Source: Akanthomyces muscarius
Taxonomy: Eukaryota; Ascomycota; Sordariomycetes; Hypocreales; Cordycipitaceae
Reading direction: 5' to 3'
NCBI RefSeq assembly: GCF_028009165.1
Contig: NC_079246.1
Location: forward strand, 62,001 to 126,000
Length of the DNA stretch: 64,000 nt
Part shown: piece after piece, positions 54,969-64,000 of the stretch
Layout: every line of letters starts with the position of its first letter
Numbering within the stretch: position 1 is the first letter of the stretch
Notes under the pieces: model-generated
What the model saw: the letters and a program-made list of their open reading frames with translations, nothing else
What the model was told of the DNA's origin: nothing
The model's database searches: none
Program-made: the position numbers and the translations under genes

Positions 54969-56562
54969 ATGGACAACAGCAGCGACGCTCCAGCAGGCAC
55001 GGACAGCCTCGCGATGCTTCCGGCGACCGAGGAGGCATATGCGGCACTGGAAAAAAAGTTGCTGCGAAAGATCGATTTCAGACTCATGCCGGTGCTCGTC
55101 TGCATGATTGTACTTAAGTGTGTACACTTCTCGACTGCAAGAATCATTTCTAACAACAGCCTACAGTTACCTTGACCGTAACGCACTCCCAAACGCTAGG
55201 GTCCAGGGTATCGAAGCGCATCTTGGACTGACGGGCGATCAGTTTAATATATGTATTTCGACACTATTCGCAGGCTATTTGGCACTGCAAATCCCGTCCA
55301 ATCTGATTCTGACAAGAGTGCGACCGAGTATCTATTTGCCAGTCTGCATGGCTTTGTGGGGGGTAGTTTCGGCATGCACAGCAGCTGTAACCAACTTCAC
55401 AGGGCTTGTCATTTGCCGATTCTTCCTGGGCTTCCTGGAGGCGCCATTCTTCCCGGGCGCATTACTGATGTTGTCTAGCTGGTATACCCCAAAGGAAATG
55501 GCCACGCGCACAGCCATTATGTATACTGGCAGTCTTTTATCCAGCGCATTTGGTGGTCTTGTCGGTGCTGGTATTGAGTACGGCCTGGACGGCGCTCGAG
55601 GCCTCCATTCTTGGCAGTGGCTATTCCTTATCGAAGGTACTGTCACTGTCGTCGTCAGCTTAGGCTCTATCTTTGTCCTGCCCGATTTCCCGTCAAACAC
55701 GGCCTGGTTGACGGCTGAAGAGCGTGCGCTGGCGATACATCGCCTCCATGCGCACAGCGGCAGCGTTGATGAGGAGCGGGGTCCCCTCTTGGAGGGCCTG
55801 AAGATGGCAGCGCTCGATTACAAAGTTTGGCTTCTCACTCTCATAGTCATTCTCAAAACTTCCGCTGGAGCAGTGACTCAGTTTATTCCCACTTTCGTGA
55901 ACACTTTTCACTTCAGCAGAGTCCAAACATTGCTGATGACAGCGCCTCCTTTCATCTTCGCCGCAATTGTTGCTCTTGTCGTCTCCGTCTCGAGTGACAA
56001 ACTCGGCGAAAGATGTTTGCATCTCATTGTCCCGCTTGCATTTGCTTTGATCGGCTTTATCATTGCCGCGATAACTGAGAGTTTAGCGCCTCGCTATTTC
56101 TCGCTGTTTTTGGCGCTGGGTGGTGTATATGGCTGCTATGATATTACGTATGCGTGGATGAGCTCTACGGTACGTGATGAGATTAAGACTGCATTGAAAG
56201 AAGCACAACACACTGACCGGACGCTCTAGATACCTCGCCCGATTGAAAAGCGCTCTTCTGCATTTGCGATTGCCAACATGGTGGGCAATATTGCGCAGGT
56301 GTATTCTCCATATATGTACCCAAAGTCATCCGGCCCGCGGTACCTGCCGGCTATGATAGCAAATAGCGGCTTTGTTATGGTCTCTATTGTCTGCTGCGCC
56401 ATTTTGTATTTGTGCTTGCGACGAGAGAACGAGATACTCGAGGCGGCGCAGATGCACGGCCAAGACGAGGAAGACGCCCGCAGCGATGTGAGCAAAAGCC
56501 GATTGCAGGAGAGAGTGGTCTCCGTCGAGGCCATGGATTCCGGCTTTCGATACATGCTCTGA
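54969..56562 (+). CDS. MFS transporter, anion:cation symporter (DAL5/allantoate permease) family
   Basis: A 494-residue carrier from three exons: 54969-55117, 55167-56169 and 56230-56562. A cytosolic N-terminus (EKKLLRKIDFRLMPVL) leads into helix 1 with NYLDRNALPNARV, the hallmark of the ACS/DAL5 group. Then come LGLTGDQFNICISTLFAGY, IPSNLILTRVRPS, RFFLGFLEAPFFPGALLMLSSWY and the loop PKEMATRTAIMY. The C-tail is acidic. Family members take up allantoate, nicotinate, pantothenate, dipeptides or other small acids at the plasma membrane; the substrate here is unknown. It lies between hydrolase genes and could import breakdown products. Confidence 0.92.
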
Positions 56563-56839
56563 TATTATCTATATAATGATTATTCTTTGACAATTATAGC
56601 TCCATTTCCGCATACATTTACGTTCAACCCCCTGCCTCGGCCAGAACCCGTGAAACAGCAGCGATAAGAATGTGAGCATCTACTGTACCATGCAGTACTC
56701 GGCAGGCAACTTTAGGAGACATGATTTATCTGTAATAGTTAGGCATTATTACCTCGCAGAATATTCAATTTGAATGCGAAAGCCTATAATAGCTAATAGC
56801 CAGCGTAGTGAATTGAACGGCGGAATGGTTGCGCCTAGT

Positions 56840-58006
56840 TCAACCACCAACAACACCATTGGCGCCAGGCCCGCCGAGGTAGACATACGAGTCCCAGCTA
56901 GTACCAGAGTTGAAGAAAGTCTTAATTCTGTACCGAGAATTATCACTTTCTTGAGTGTAGCCGCCGCTGAATTTTTGTTCTTTTCCATTACTGTCAGTGT
57001 ATACCATGTTTTTGATGTATCCGACCTTGCCGTCCCCAGCTTCTGGAAAATTGCCGCTGCCCATATCCGTAGTCGTCAGTTCTGGACCACTGTTGTAAAC
57101 TTCTCCGTAAAAGGTAAGCAGATCTCCATAAGAGGCAAGAGTATCATCCTTCTTTGATTTCTTGCTGAAAAGGTCGGCAGGATAGTATCCGATGTCCTTT
57201 CCGAAAGCCTTCAACCACCATTTGCCATCGCTTAAGTGGTATTTGGCATCAAAGTCGTGCTGCTCTCCCCCGATGACAGATATGTGGTCAAAGGACATGC
57301 CGGGGTATATCGTATCATCGACTTGAACCCAACCTTTCTGTTCTGTGTTCCAGCCACACAAATAGTCGCCCACGCCCTGGTAGCCGTTTGTATTGAAGAA
57401 AATGAAAAACATTGGTTCGGAGCCCCGGGGTGGGTAGAACATCCATCCAACCTCCAGGGATTGTGTTATCGTGCCAAACTCGACCGTCTTGGCTTCATAA
57501 CGAGCCAACCCCGTCTGGAGGAGAGAAAAATCGGAAGCATACTGGAGATAAGGCTTGAACATGCTGAAGCCTCCACCACCTCCGGTAATCTTTGTCTGTT
57601 TGCCTGCGGTTGCGTACCAATGCTGTCCGGCGTAGTCCTCGCTAGCGGCCGAGGCCTTAAGTTTGACATCAAGCAGTCTCGCATCAGACGCAGTCGGCAG
57701 CTTTTTCGGGGGGAATGGCACGAGGCCTCGACGAGGGATAGGAACTGTGCCCTCAGGGCCGCGAAGATGCTCGGGAAGGGGGCTGGCGAACTTTTCTATC
57801 TGCGCGTTGTTCCTTTTGTTCAGCTCATAATTGATGGGGAGGGTGAAATTGGCATCCTGGGACTCCCGGCGAACCCAGTCAATCACCTGGCCGTCTTTCA
57901 GGACAACAGTCTTGATGATGTCAAGTCCCTCGGCCTGTCTTGGGATGGGAACAGCTACGGCTAAAGCCGTAGAAGCCAAAAGAGTTGGAAGAAGAAACCA
58001 CTTCAT
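56840..58006 (-). CDS. secreted neprosin-domain glutamic peptidase
   Basis: An intronless secreted protein of 388 residues with a signal peptide at about 1-19 and an activation-peptide-like region (IIKTVVLKDGQVIDWVRRES, 31-49). The mature neprosin (DUF239) domain begins near 120. The two glutamates known to be catalytic in plant neprosin have clear counterparts: Glu185 in TQSLEVGWMFYP and Glu322 in TTDMGSGNFPEAG. The frame is open further upstream, but the ATG at 58006 sits just before the signal peptide and 69 nt after a TATA box. Neprosins cut after proline at acid pH; fungal members are poorly studied. The gene is convergent with the DAL5-like carrier (277 bp between stops). Confidence 0.9.
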   Translation of the reverse strand: MKWFLLPTLLASTALAVAVPIPRQAEGLDIIKTVVLKDGQVIDWVRRESQDANFTLPINYELNKRNNAQIEKFASPLPEHLRGPEGTVPIPRRGLVPFPPKKLPTASDARLLDVKLKASAASEDYAGQHWYATAGKQTKITGGGGGFSMFKPYLQYASDFSLLQTGLARYEAKTVEFGTITQSLEVGWMFYPPRGSEPMFFIFFNTNGYQGVGDYLCGWNTEQKGWVQVDDTIYPGMSFDHISVIGGEQHDFDAKYHLSDGKWWLKAFGKDIGYYPADLFSKKSKKDDTLASYGDLLTFYGEVYNSGPELTTTDMGSGNFPEAGDGKVGYIKNMVYTDSNGKEQKFSGGYTQESDNSRYRIKTFFNSGTSWDSYVYLGGPGANGVVGG

Positions 58007-59440
58007 TATTTCCTGTAATGTTGTATGTCTTTCTGTAGCAGCAAAACCTGCTATGCTACGTGCTGCCACGTCCATTTTATATAGAACATTCGGCCATGGA
58101 TCAAGCACTTCGACACGTGGACACGAGACCACTAATATTAGCGCTACTATCATGTCATTATGTAGTGCAATCCTTTCCTTTGAGAGGATCCTGGGCTCAA
58201 TGGTGCCAATCGAAGGACACACACGCAGCAGTGTCTTGATTGGTAGCCCTATAACACCGAGCCTGGCGACTGTGGTTAATGGACCTCAGCTTGGCAGCTG
58301 CGGGACCGTGCATTCTACCTGCAGGCAGCATCGTTTGGAGCTATCCGTGAATGTGAGGCGGGCTGCATAGTTGGCTCATCCTTGCCAGCATAAGCTGTGC
58401 GATGTTCTTTTGCAAGTAACACTAGCTGGCCAGTGATCTACAAACTTCCATCAAAGCACCGAGTCACCTGCCAAGGTTCCGGGCCGACACTCTAACTAGG
58501 GGGCCATACGGTTTTTCTCCATTAGCGTCGTAACTGCAGGTCGTTTCCCACTGATTGAGCCAAATGATCGGGAGGACTGCCTGGCCGAAAAGCTTGGTTC
58601 ATTTTAGAGCCTTTCGCGGTCATTTAGGGGCCCTGGAGCTATTACATACACTATAGCCGTTTGTGGTCGTTACCGATGGAGACTGCATCAATAATATGCG
58701 GAGCAGTGGAAGCTGCAGACAAAATTTCAACCGCTCGCCCCGCTTTGGCACTGCAAGGAAGCAGGCCATGGGCGACACGCTGCGAAGGTGGATGCGTTTT
58801 CATGTCTTTCGGCCAGAAACAATAACTACTGGCTATCAGTCGATGCATGTTCCAGAAGGGAAGCGCCAGCCAAGGCCCTTGTCGAGGCGATGAAACTCTA
58901 CGAGGCCGGTCAATCAGAGTCGGGGTGGCACAGTACGCCACCGGGCTGCCACGGCATCATCCCGTTGGAAGATTTCTGCAATTAATATCGCATTCCCCGT
59001 ACTATTGCATACAATGGTGGGCGGCAACGTGAACAGGGCTTGACCCATATTAATTTATCTGGGAAGGTAATTGATGTCTTGTGTGTCATGGCCTGAGAAA
59101 GACCCGAGTCAGAGCGAAGGAGCGACAGAGGAAGCGAACGGCGGGCGCTGAACTGATGACCGAAAGGTGTCTTAAAACGTGGTCGCTACGGCCTGCAGCC
59201 AATGGCAAAAGCCCGCGGAAACATGCATCGCATGTTTGTTCACCGAAGAGGCGCTCTTCCAAATTCCGCATTAATTTTTAGTACTAGTTTCGTGTAACCC
59301 CGAGTATTACCTATCCCGCGGCGTTCGCCCGGTGGCGATTTGATGATCATGTGCTGTATAATTGTGCAAGGGCAAAGAGAACAGGCCTAGGCTTATAGAA
59401 GCGCTAGGGCCAACGGAGAAGGACGCTCATACATAGTTAT
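58007..59440. other. intergenic region with neprosin promoter
   Basis: A minus-strand TATATAAAA (58075-58083) serves the neprosin gene. The rest, up to the threonine aldolase stop, has no supportable gene. Confidence 0.55.
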
Positions 59441-60505
59441 TCATTTCGTCCAGTGCAGCACAATACTGCTAAAGCGCTCCAGCTGCTCTGGGTCCGTGGC
59501 CCACGTCGTCAGAAGACGAATCACGGCCCACTCGTCGTTGTACTTTTCCCAAATGTAAAAGGAGAAGTTTTGCTGCAGAGTCTTGACCAGTTCCAAAGGC
59601 AGAACAGCAAAGACTTGATTCGTCTCCGTCTCAGCTCGCAGCGCAAACCCAGCCCCAACAATGGATTGCGATAGCTTCTCCGCCGCGCGGTTGGCTTGAC
59701 GCGCCAGATCAAAGTACAGGTTCTCCCTGAACAGCTCCGCAAATTGCACACCCATGATTCTACCTTTGGCCAGGAGCGAACCATGCTGCTTGACGAAGAA
59801 TTCAAAGTCTTCAGCTAGCTGCGGATGCTTGACCACAACAGCCTCTCCAAGGAGCGCACCATTCTTGGTGCCCCCAATCCAGAAGATATCAGTCAGTTCA
59901 AGTATATCGTTTAGGTTCAAGTCATTTTTGGAAGATGTCAATGCACAGCCGATGCGGGCACCGTCGACAAAGAGAAGCAGCCCATTCTCTTCGCAGAGAC
60001 GCTTGATGGCTGTCAGCTCTGCCTTCGTATAGACGGTACCAATCTCGGTAGCGTTCGAGATGTACACCAGGCGAGGCTTGGCCATGTGCGGAAAGTGCCA
60101 ATTATCGTCGAGCGCCTTGCCGATACTGGCCGGTGTCAATTTTCCATTCTCCGGGACGACATTGATGATTTTGTGACCGCTAGCCTCAACGGCACCAGTT
60201 TCACGTGTAACAATATGCCCGGAGCTGGCTGCAATGACGGCTTCATGGGGGCGAAGGCATGCAGCAATGGAAATCGCATTTGCAGAGGTGCCGCTCGGCA
60301 CAAAGAAGACCCCGACATCTTGGCTGCCGAGATGGCTTCGGATGTGATGCTTTGCTTCCTCGCTGAACGTGTCGCGGCCGTACCCTACTTCTTGAGTACC
60401 ATTGCTCTGCAGCAGGGCAGTCAAAACCTCAGGGTGTGCCCCCTCGCTATAGTCGTCGAGCAAACTATATTTGGCCTTGGCGGCGGGTGCTCCGGCAGCA
60501 GGCAT
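59441..60505 (-). CDS. low-specificity L-threonine aldolase
   Basis: A PLP enzyme of 354 residues that splits L-threonine or allo-threonine into glycine and acetaldehyde in the cytosol. Landmarks are DDYSEGAHPEVLTAL at the N-terminus, GYGRDTFSEEA, FVPSGTSANAISIA (cofactor phosphate contact), the His97 region SSGHIVTRETGAVEASGHKI, Asp181 in LLFVDGARIGCAL and the Schiff-base Lys214 in IGGTKNGALLGEAVV. The frame is open upstream to 60748, but the ATG at 60505 begins the recognisable protein and the extension is unlike the family. The sequence belongs to the branch with GGTKNG, seen in many bacteria and fungi. There are no introns. It probably serves glycine supply. Confidence 0.93.
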   Translation of the reverse strand: MPAAGAPAAKAKYSLLDDYSEGAHPEVLTALLQSNGTQEVGYGRDTFSEEAKHHIRSHLGSQDVGVFFVPSGTSANAISIAACLRPHEAVIAASSGHIVTRETGAVEASGHKIINVVPENGKLTPASIGKALDDNWHFPHMAKPRLVYISNATEIGTVYTKAELTAIKRLCEENGLLLFVDGARIGCALTSSKNDLNLNDILELTDIFWIGGTKNGALLGEAVVVKHPQLAEDFEFFVKQHGSLLAKGRIMGVQFAELFRENLYFDLARQANRAAEKLSQSIVGAGFALRAETETNQVFAVLPLELVKTLQQNFSFYIWEKYNDEWAVIRLLTTWATDPEQLERFSSIVLHWTK

Positions 60506-61491
60506 ATCGATATTTTGATGGGGTTGTATTATATTATCCTTCAAATGGTAACAAATTCGACGCTGCGGATGACGGATATGAGGATGGTGAGGGAATCTTG
60601 ACAAAGTTGAGTAGGCAAAAAGTACTTTATCAACAAACAACACGTACTGTAAAACTTTGTTGAGATGGAAGTTCTTACGAAATCGGTGGGTCGAATTGTG
60701 GACTCGGCCACTGTCGTCAATCGCTGTGAGCCTTTGGTTATAAAACATGGAGTAGACCGTTGAATGCCGCCGGAACCCGTATTACGAGAGCTAATGGACT
60801 CCGGCTTCGGATGCCGGAGGCGGTATTGATAGGGCCGGTGTAGTTTTGCTCAAACAACAAGCCCCGGGGTATCAGCCCGTGAAGCTCAACTTGGGTTCTA
60901 GACCACACGATCGGATGCGGTCAAGTGACCAACGCCGCCATTGGCGTACAGGGAACATGGGAAACACAATCCTGGGTGTCGCACAGTGGCTGCAGCAGAT
61001 TGAAGCAAGCAGCAAGCAGCAATCAATTCATTGGACCCACCGCCAGGCGCAGAGAAGCATGTAGAGTCCGCATGCCACTAACGTGCCAGCAGGCAGCAGA
61101 GAGCATTGTTTTAGCATTTGTACAATTCATGTATTTGGACACAAACATTTGCAGTCGTTTCATCGGCTCATTCGCCGTGGACAGCGGTTTTCAGGGGCAT
61201 TTTGGAGAGATGTGCGCCAGAACAGGAGCCTAAGCCACGCTAACGGCGCGCCGCTTTCGGCCACGGAATATCGATGTGTAATTGCCATTTTCTTTTCGTT
61301 CTAGCTTCTGCACTACATGCGTTTGTGTTGAACAATCGCTTTTTGTTTCAAATCATGGCCCTGCCTTTATTTGTTGAATGCATGCAAGGGGTAGCGCGCG
61401 ATTCCCCGTAGATCGGACGCCTCAAGAAAGTCCGCAACTTTCAGCTCCTGAGCGTCACCTCATGCGGGGATGCTTACTTTGGGACAGCCTC
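60506..61491. other. intergenic region with short perfect hairpin
   Basis: This holds the threonine aldolase promoter and the 3' end of the P-type ATPase. A perfect 7-bp inverted repeat, CTCCGGC..GCCGGAG, lies at 60799-60819. No gene is supported; frames at 60846-61304 lack motifs. Confidence 0.5.
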
Positions 61492-64000
61492 TTACAGCCA
61501 GTTCTTAAACAGCTTAATGTAAGCCATCTTAACCAGCTGGACCTCAATGCAGTAAGCAAGAAGTTCGGCGAAGAGAAAGCCGATGTAAGTGCCTTTGGGA
61601 TTGACAAATGACAATGCACTTTGGAATGCCGGGATCCATGGGAGCACAAAGCCAATGGCCATAATCGCCGCCGTGGAAAGGCCGAGATGGATAGATGACC
61701 GGCTCTGCACAAACGGGAGTTTGGCAGTGCGCAGCAGGTGCACAATAAGCGTTTGCGTCAGAAGACCTTGCAAGAACCAGTGGGTCTGGAACTGGCTGAC
61801 AGCAGTCGCGTCTTCCGTGGTGCGAATTCCGTAGTAGAACCATCCAAGTAAGAAAGTGCAGACGTCGATGACGGAGCTGGTCGGACCAAGTACTACGACA
61901 AAGCGAAGTAGATCTGTGACAGTTAGCATTGCTGGTCACCGGTGTTGCTCGAGTCGCTCTACTCACCCCAGGGTTGCCACGATTTGGGATTCTCCAAAAA
62001 CTCTGGGTCGACCTTGTCCCAAGGGATAGCGATCTGGCTAATGTCGTAAAGCAGATTTTGCGCGAGGATTTGCAAGTTTGTCATTGGTGTGAACGGGAGC
62101 CAGGCGCTTGCAGCAAGAATACTAAACACATTACCAAAGTTGGAAGACAAAACCATCTACTAACCTTTAGCGTTTGGACGATCATTCTGCGTCTGGCAAG
62201 CATACCTTGATGTACTTGATGGAGTTGGCGTGAGTAACACGGCCGATCGTGACGCTCTCGACGATAATTCCCAGGCCCTTTTCAGTGAGGATGAAATCTG
62301 CGCAGTCCTTGGCGGCACCTGCAGCGGAGTCGACAGAGATGCCCACATCAGCCTTCCGCAGAGCCAGACAGTCATTCATGCCGTCGCCAAGCATACCAAC
62401 AGCATGTCCATGCTTTTTCAAGCTTGCGACAATGCTTTCCTTCTGAACTGGGGACACCTTAGCAAAGACTTTGCAGCTTTTTACCGCTTCATCAAAGTCT
62501 TCCTCGTCGACCAAGTTTGCCAATTCTGTTCCCGTCATGGCTTCAGGGCCATCACTGTCAATCAAATCCTGGCGCTGTACCAGCCCAAGCGCGCGACAAA
62601 CGTTCATAGCAACTGCCATGTTGTCGCCTGTAAGCACCTTGACATCAACACCGAGAGATTTGAGTTGTTGGATGGACTCTGCAGCATCTGGCTTGGGCGG
62701 GTCAACAAACGTAAGAAGACCATGGATCGTCATGTGCGTCTCGATATCCTCAAAGCTGTCTTCGTCATCGATCTGGGCTTTGACAAGTTGCTTCGTAGCG
62801 ACCAGCAAGACTCGGTAACCCTGACCGTTTAGCGTCTTGACCTGTTGCTTGAGGGTAGTGCGGTGATGACCAGCAATGGCGCTCTCGCCCTTGTCTGTCT
62901 GAATCTTCGAGCAGCGGGAGTACACTTCTTCAAAGGCGCCTTTGCAGATGAGCATGGCGCCACCGGCGACGCCACGAACGATGCAAGCAGATCGGCGACG
63001 CTCAAAATCGAAGGGAATAACAACCGTCTTTTCGTATCTCGTAGTTTGAACTTCTTCGCCGTTCTCAAGCCGGAAGCTGCAGATTGCAGCGTCCATGTTG
63101 TTTCCACCAGTGCCCTGAATCGTGGCCTCGATGACAGCCAGTTTCAAAACCTCAGCATCAAAATTGCCGGACCAATTCAGAGCCTCTCGCATTGTTATTT
63201 CATCCTTTGTTAGAGTCCCGGTCTTGTCACTGCAAAGAACACTCATTGCGCCGAGATTCTGCACTGAGTCGAGTCGACGAACAATGGCCTTCTTCTTGGA
63301 TAGCAAATACGCTCCACGAGCCAGGTTCGCGTTGACAATGGCGGGCAGCATTTCAGGCACAAGCCCAACCGCGACGCTGATGCTGAACAAGGCTGCTTGA
63401 CCCCAGTCACCGGTACTTCTGGCAGATACAACAAGAACAATTGGTACCATGACACCCATGAAGCCAATGAGCATCCAAGTAACATTTTGAATGCCTCGCT
63501 GGAAAGCATTGAGACCACGGCTCTTCTGGAGCGCCTTGGACATGGCAGCAATGAGAGCGTCGCCGCCCGTTCGCAGTAGCACAACGGTTGCCTTGCCAGA
63601 AACGACACCAGTACCCATGAAGCAAATGTTGGAGAGATCAAAGAGAGAGCCGTCGGTTTTGTCACCACCCGTGGAGGCAAGCTTCGAGACAGGAGCACTC
63701 TCTCCCGTCCACTGCGACTGGCTGATGCGAAGAAAAGATCCTTCGAGAATCAAGCAGTCGGCGGGCACAATGTCACCAGGAGCCAACAGCACGATATCGC
63801 CGGGCACCAGTTCGGATGTCGGTACATGAGTCTCGACCTCGCGACGGCGCACGCGAACAGCTGTCTTGATGGACATTTGAAGACGAAAAACAGCGAGTCC
63901 ACTTCGATACTCTTGCCAAAATCGCACAATGACAGAGATTGAGACCATGACCATCAGTACAGTGAAACCAGTCTATTCTCGTCAGTCGACCGCCACAGTG
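61492..64000 (-). CDS. MgtA-type P-type ATPase (Mg2+ transporter), 5' end outside window
   Basis: The C-terminal 792 residues of a P3B-type ATPase. Three exons are visible on the minus strand (63972-62206, 62156-61967 and 61913-61492), with an intron running to the right edge. It starts within the second membrane helix ([20 protein letters not shown]). The actuator TGESAP, phosphorylation loop [18 protein letters not shown]-site KGAFEE, hinge VLTGDN and [18 protein letters not shown] are all intact. The C-terminal membrane part has the MgtA landmarks [38 protein letters not shown] and PTSSVIDV. Bacterial MgtA imports Mg2+; fungal members have patchy distribution. Location (plasma membrane or organelle) is unknown. 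Roughly 100-150 N-terminal residues are missing from view. Confidence 0.92.

Noticed and set aside
58007..58222. Upstream extension of the neprosin frame
   Set aside because: It would bury the signal peptide and cover the TATA box. The ATG at 58006 fits both.
60506..60748. 81-codon upstream extension of the threonine aldolase
   Set aside because: The extension is unlike the family and no targeting peptide is apparent; the enzyme's conserved part starts just after the ATG at 60505.

Overview
The window is nuclear DNA of a filamentous ascomycete. Genes carry short introns (about 48-75 bp) with GT..AG borders and CTAAC-like branch sites. Protein families are typical of Sordariomycetes (Zn2Cys6 and DUF3468-type regulators, many MFS carriers, sedolisin, GH75 chitosanase, neprosin). 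The one transposon is riddled with RIP-type C-to-T stops. The gene set suits Hypocreales, possibly an entomopathogenic or mycoparasitic lineage, but the species cannot be fixed from sequence alone. There is no tRNA, rRNA, CRISPR or bacterial-type operon.

Layout. 1-8250 is gene-poor and holds only a decayed tyrosinase gene (2735-4075). 8251-10797 is an intronless membrane sulfatase-fold protein. 12477-21685 looks like a small specialised-metabolism or detoxification cluster: fatty-acid desaturase, FkbM methyltransferase, GT1 glycosyltransferase, monocarboxylate-type MFS carrier and Zn2Cys6 regulator, arranged as two divergent pairs plus the desaturase. 21712-24383 is damaged DNA: a frameshifted unknown gene and a RIP-mutated Tc1/mariner element (22700-24367) inserted into a small reading frame. 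25270-34253 holds an SDR oxidoreductase, a zinc-finger-less DUF3468-type regulator and a 14-exon ABCC transporter, followed by a JmjC/cupin-like gene with no obvious start. 36252-45162 holds a C2H2 regulator, a GIT1-like glycerophosphodiester carrier, a nitronate monooxygenase and an HD-domain protein. 47391-58006 is rich in secreted hydrolases (sedolisin, GH17, GH75, neprosin) with a DAL5-type carrier between. 59441-64000 holds a threonine aldolase and most of an MgtA-type P-type ATPase that runs off the right edge.

How the genes may work together. The adjacent, divergent methyltransferase and glycosyltransferase resemble the glycosyltransferase-methyltransferase modules known in Beauveria bassiana to attach 4-O-methylglucose to small molecules. 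With its own carrier and regulator, this is the best candidate here for an uncharacterised system. The ABCC transporter, SDR and DUF3468 protein could form a second stress or detoxification group. The hydrolase block would feed protein, beta-glucan and chitosan breakdown. Exon models for the multi-exon genes were checked by hand for frame continuity; no similarity search was possible.
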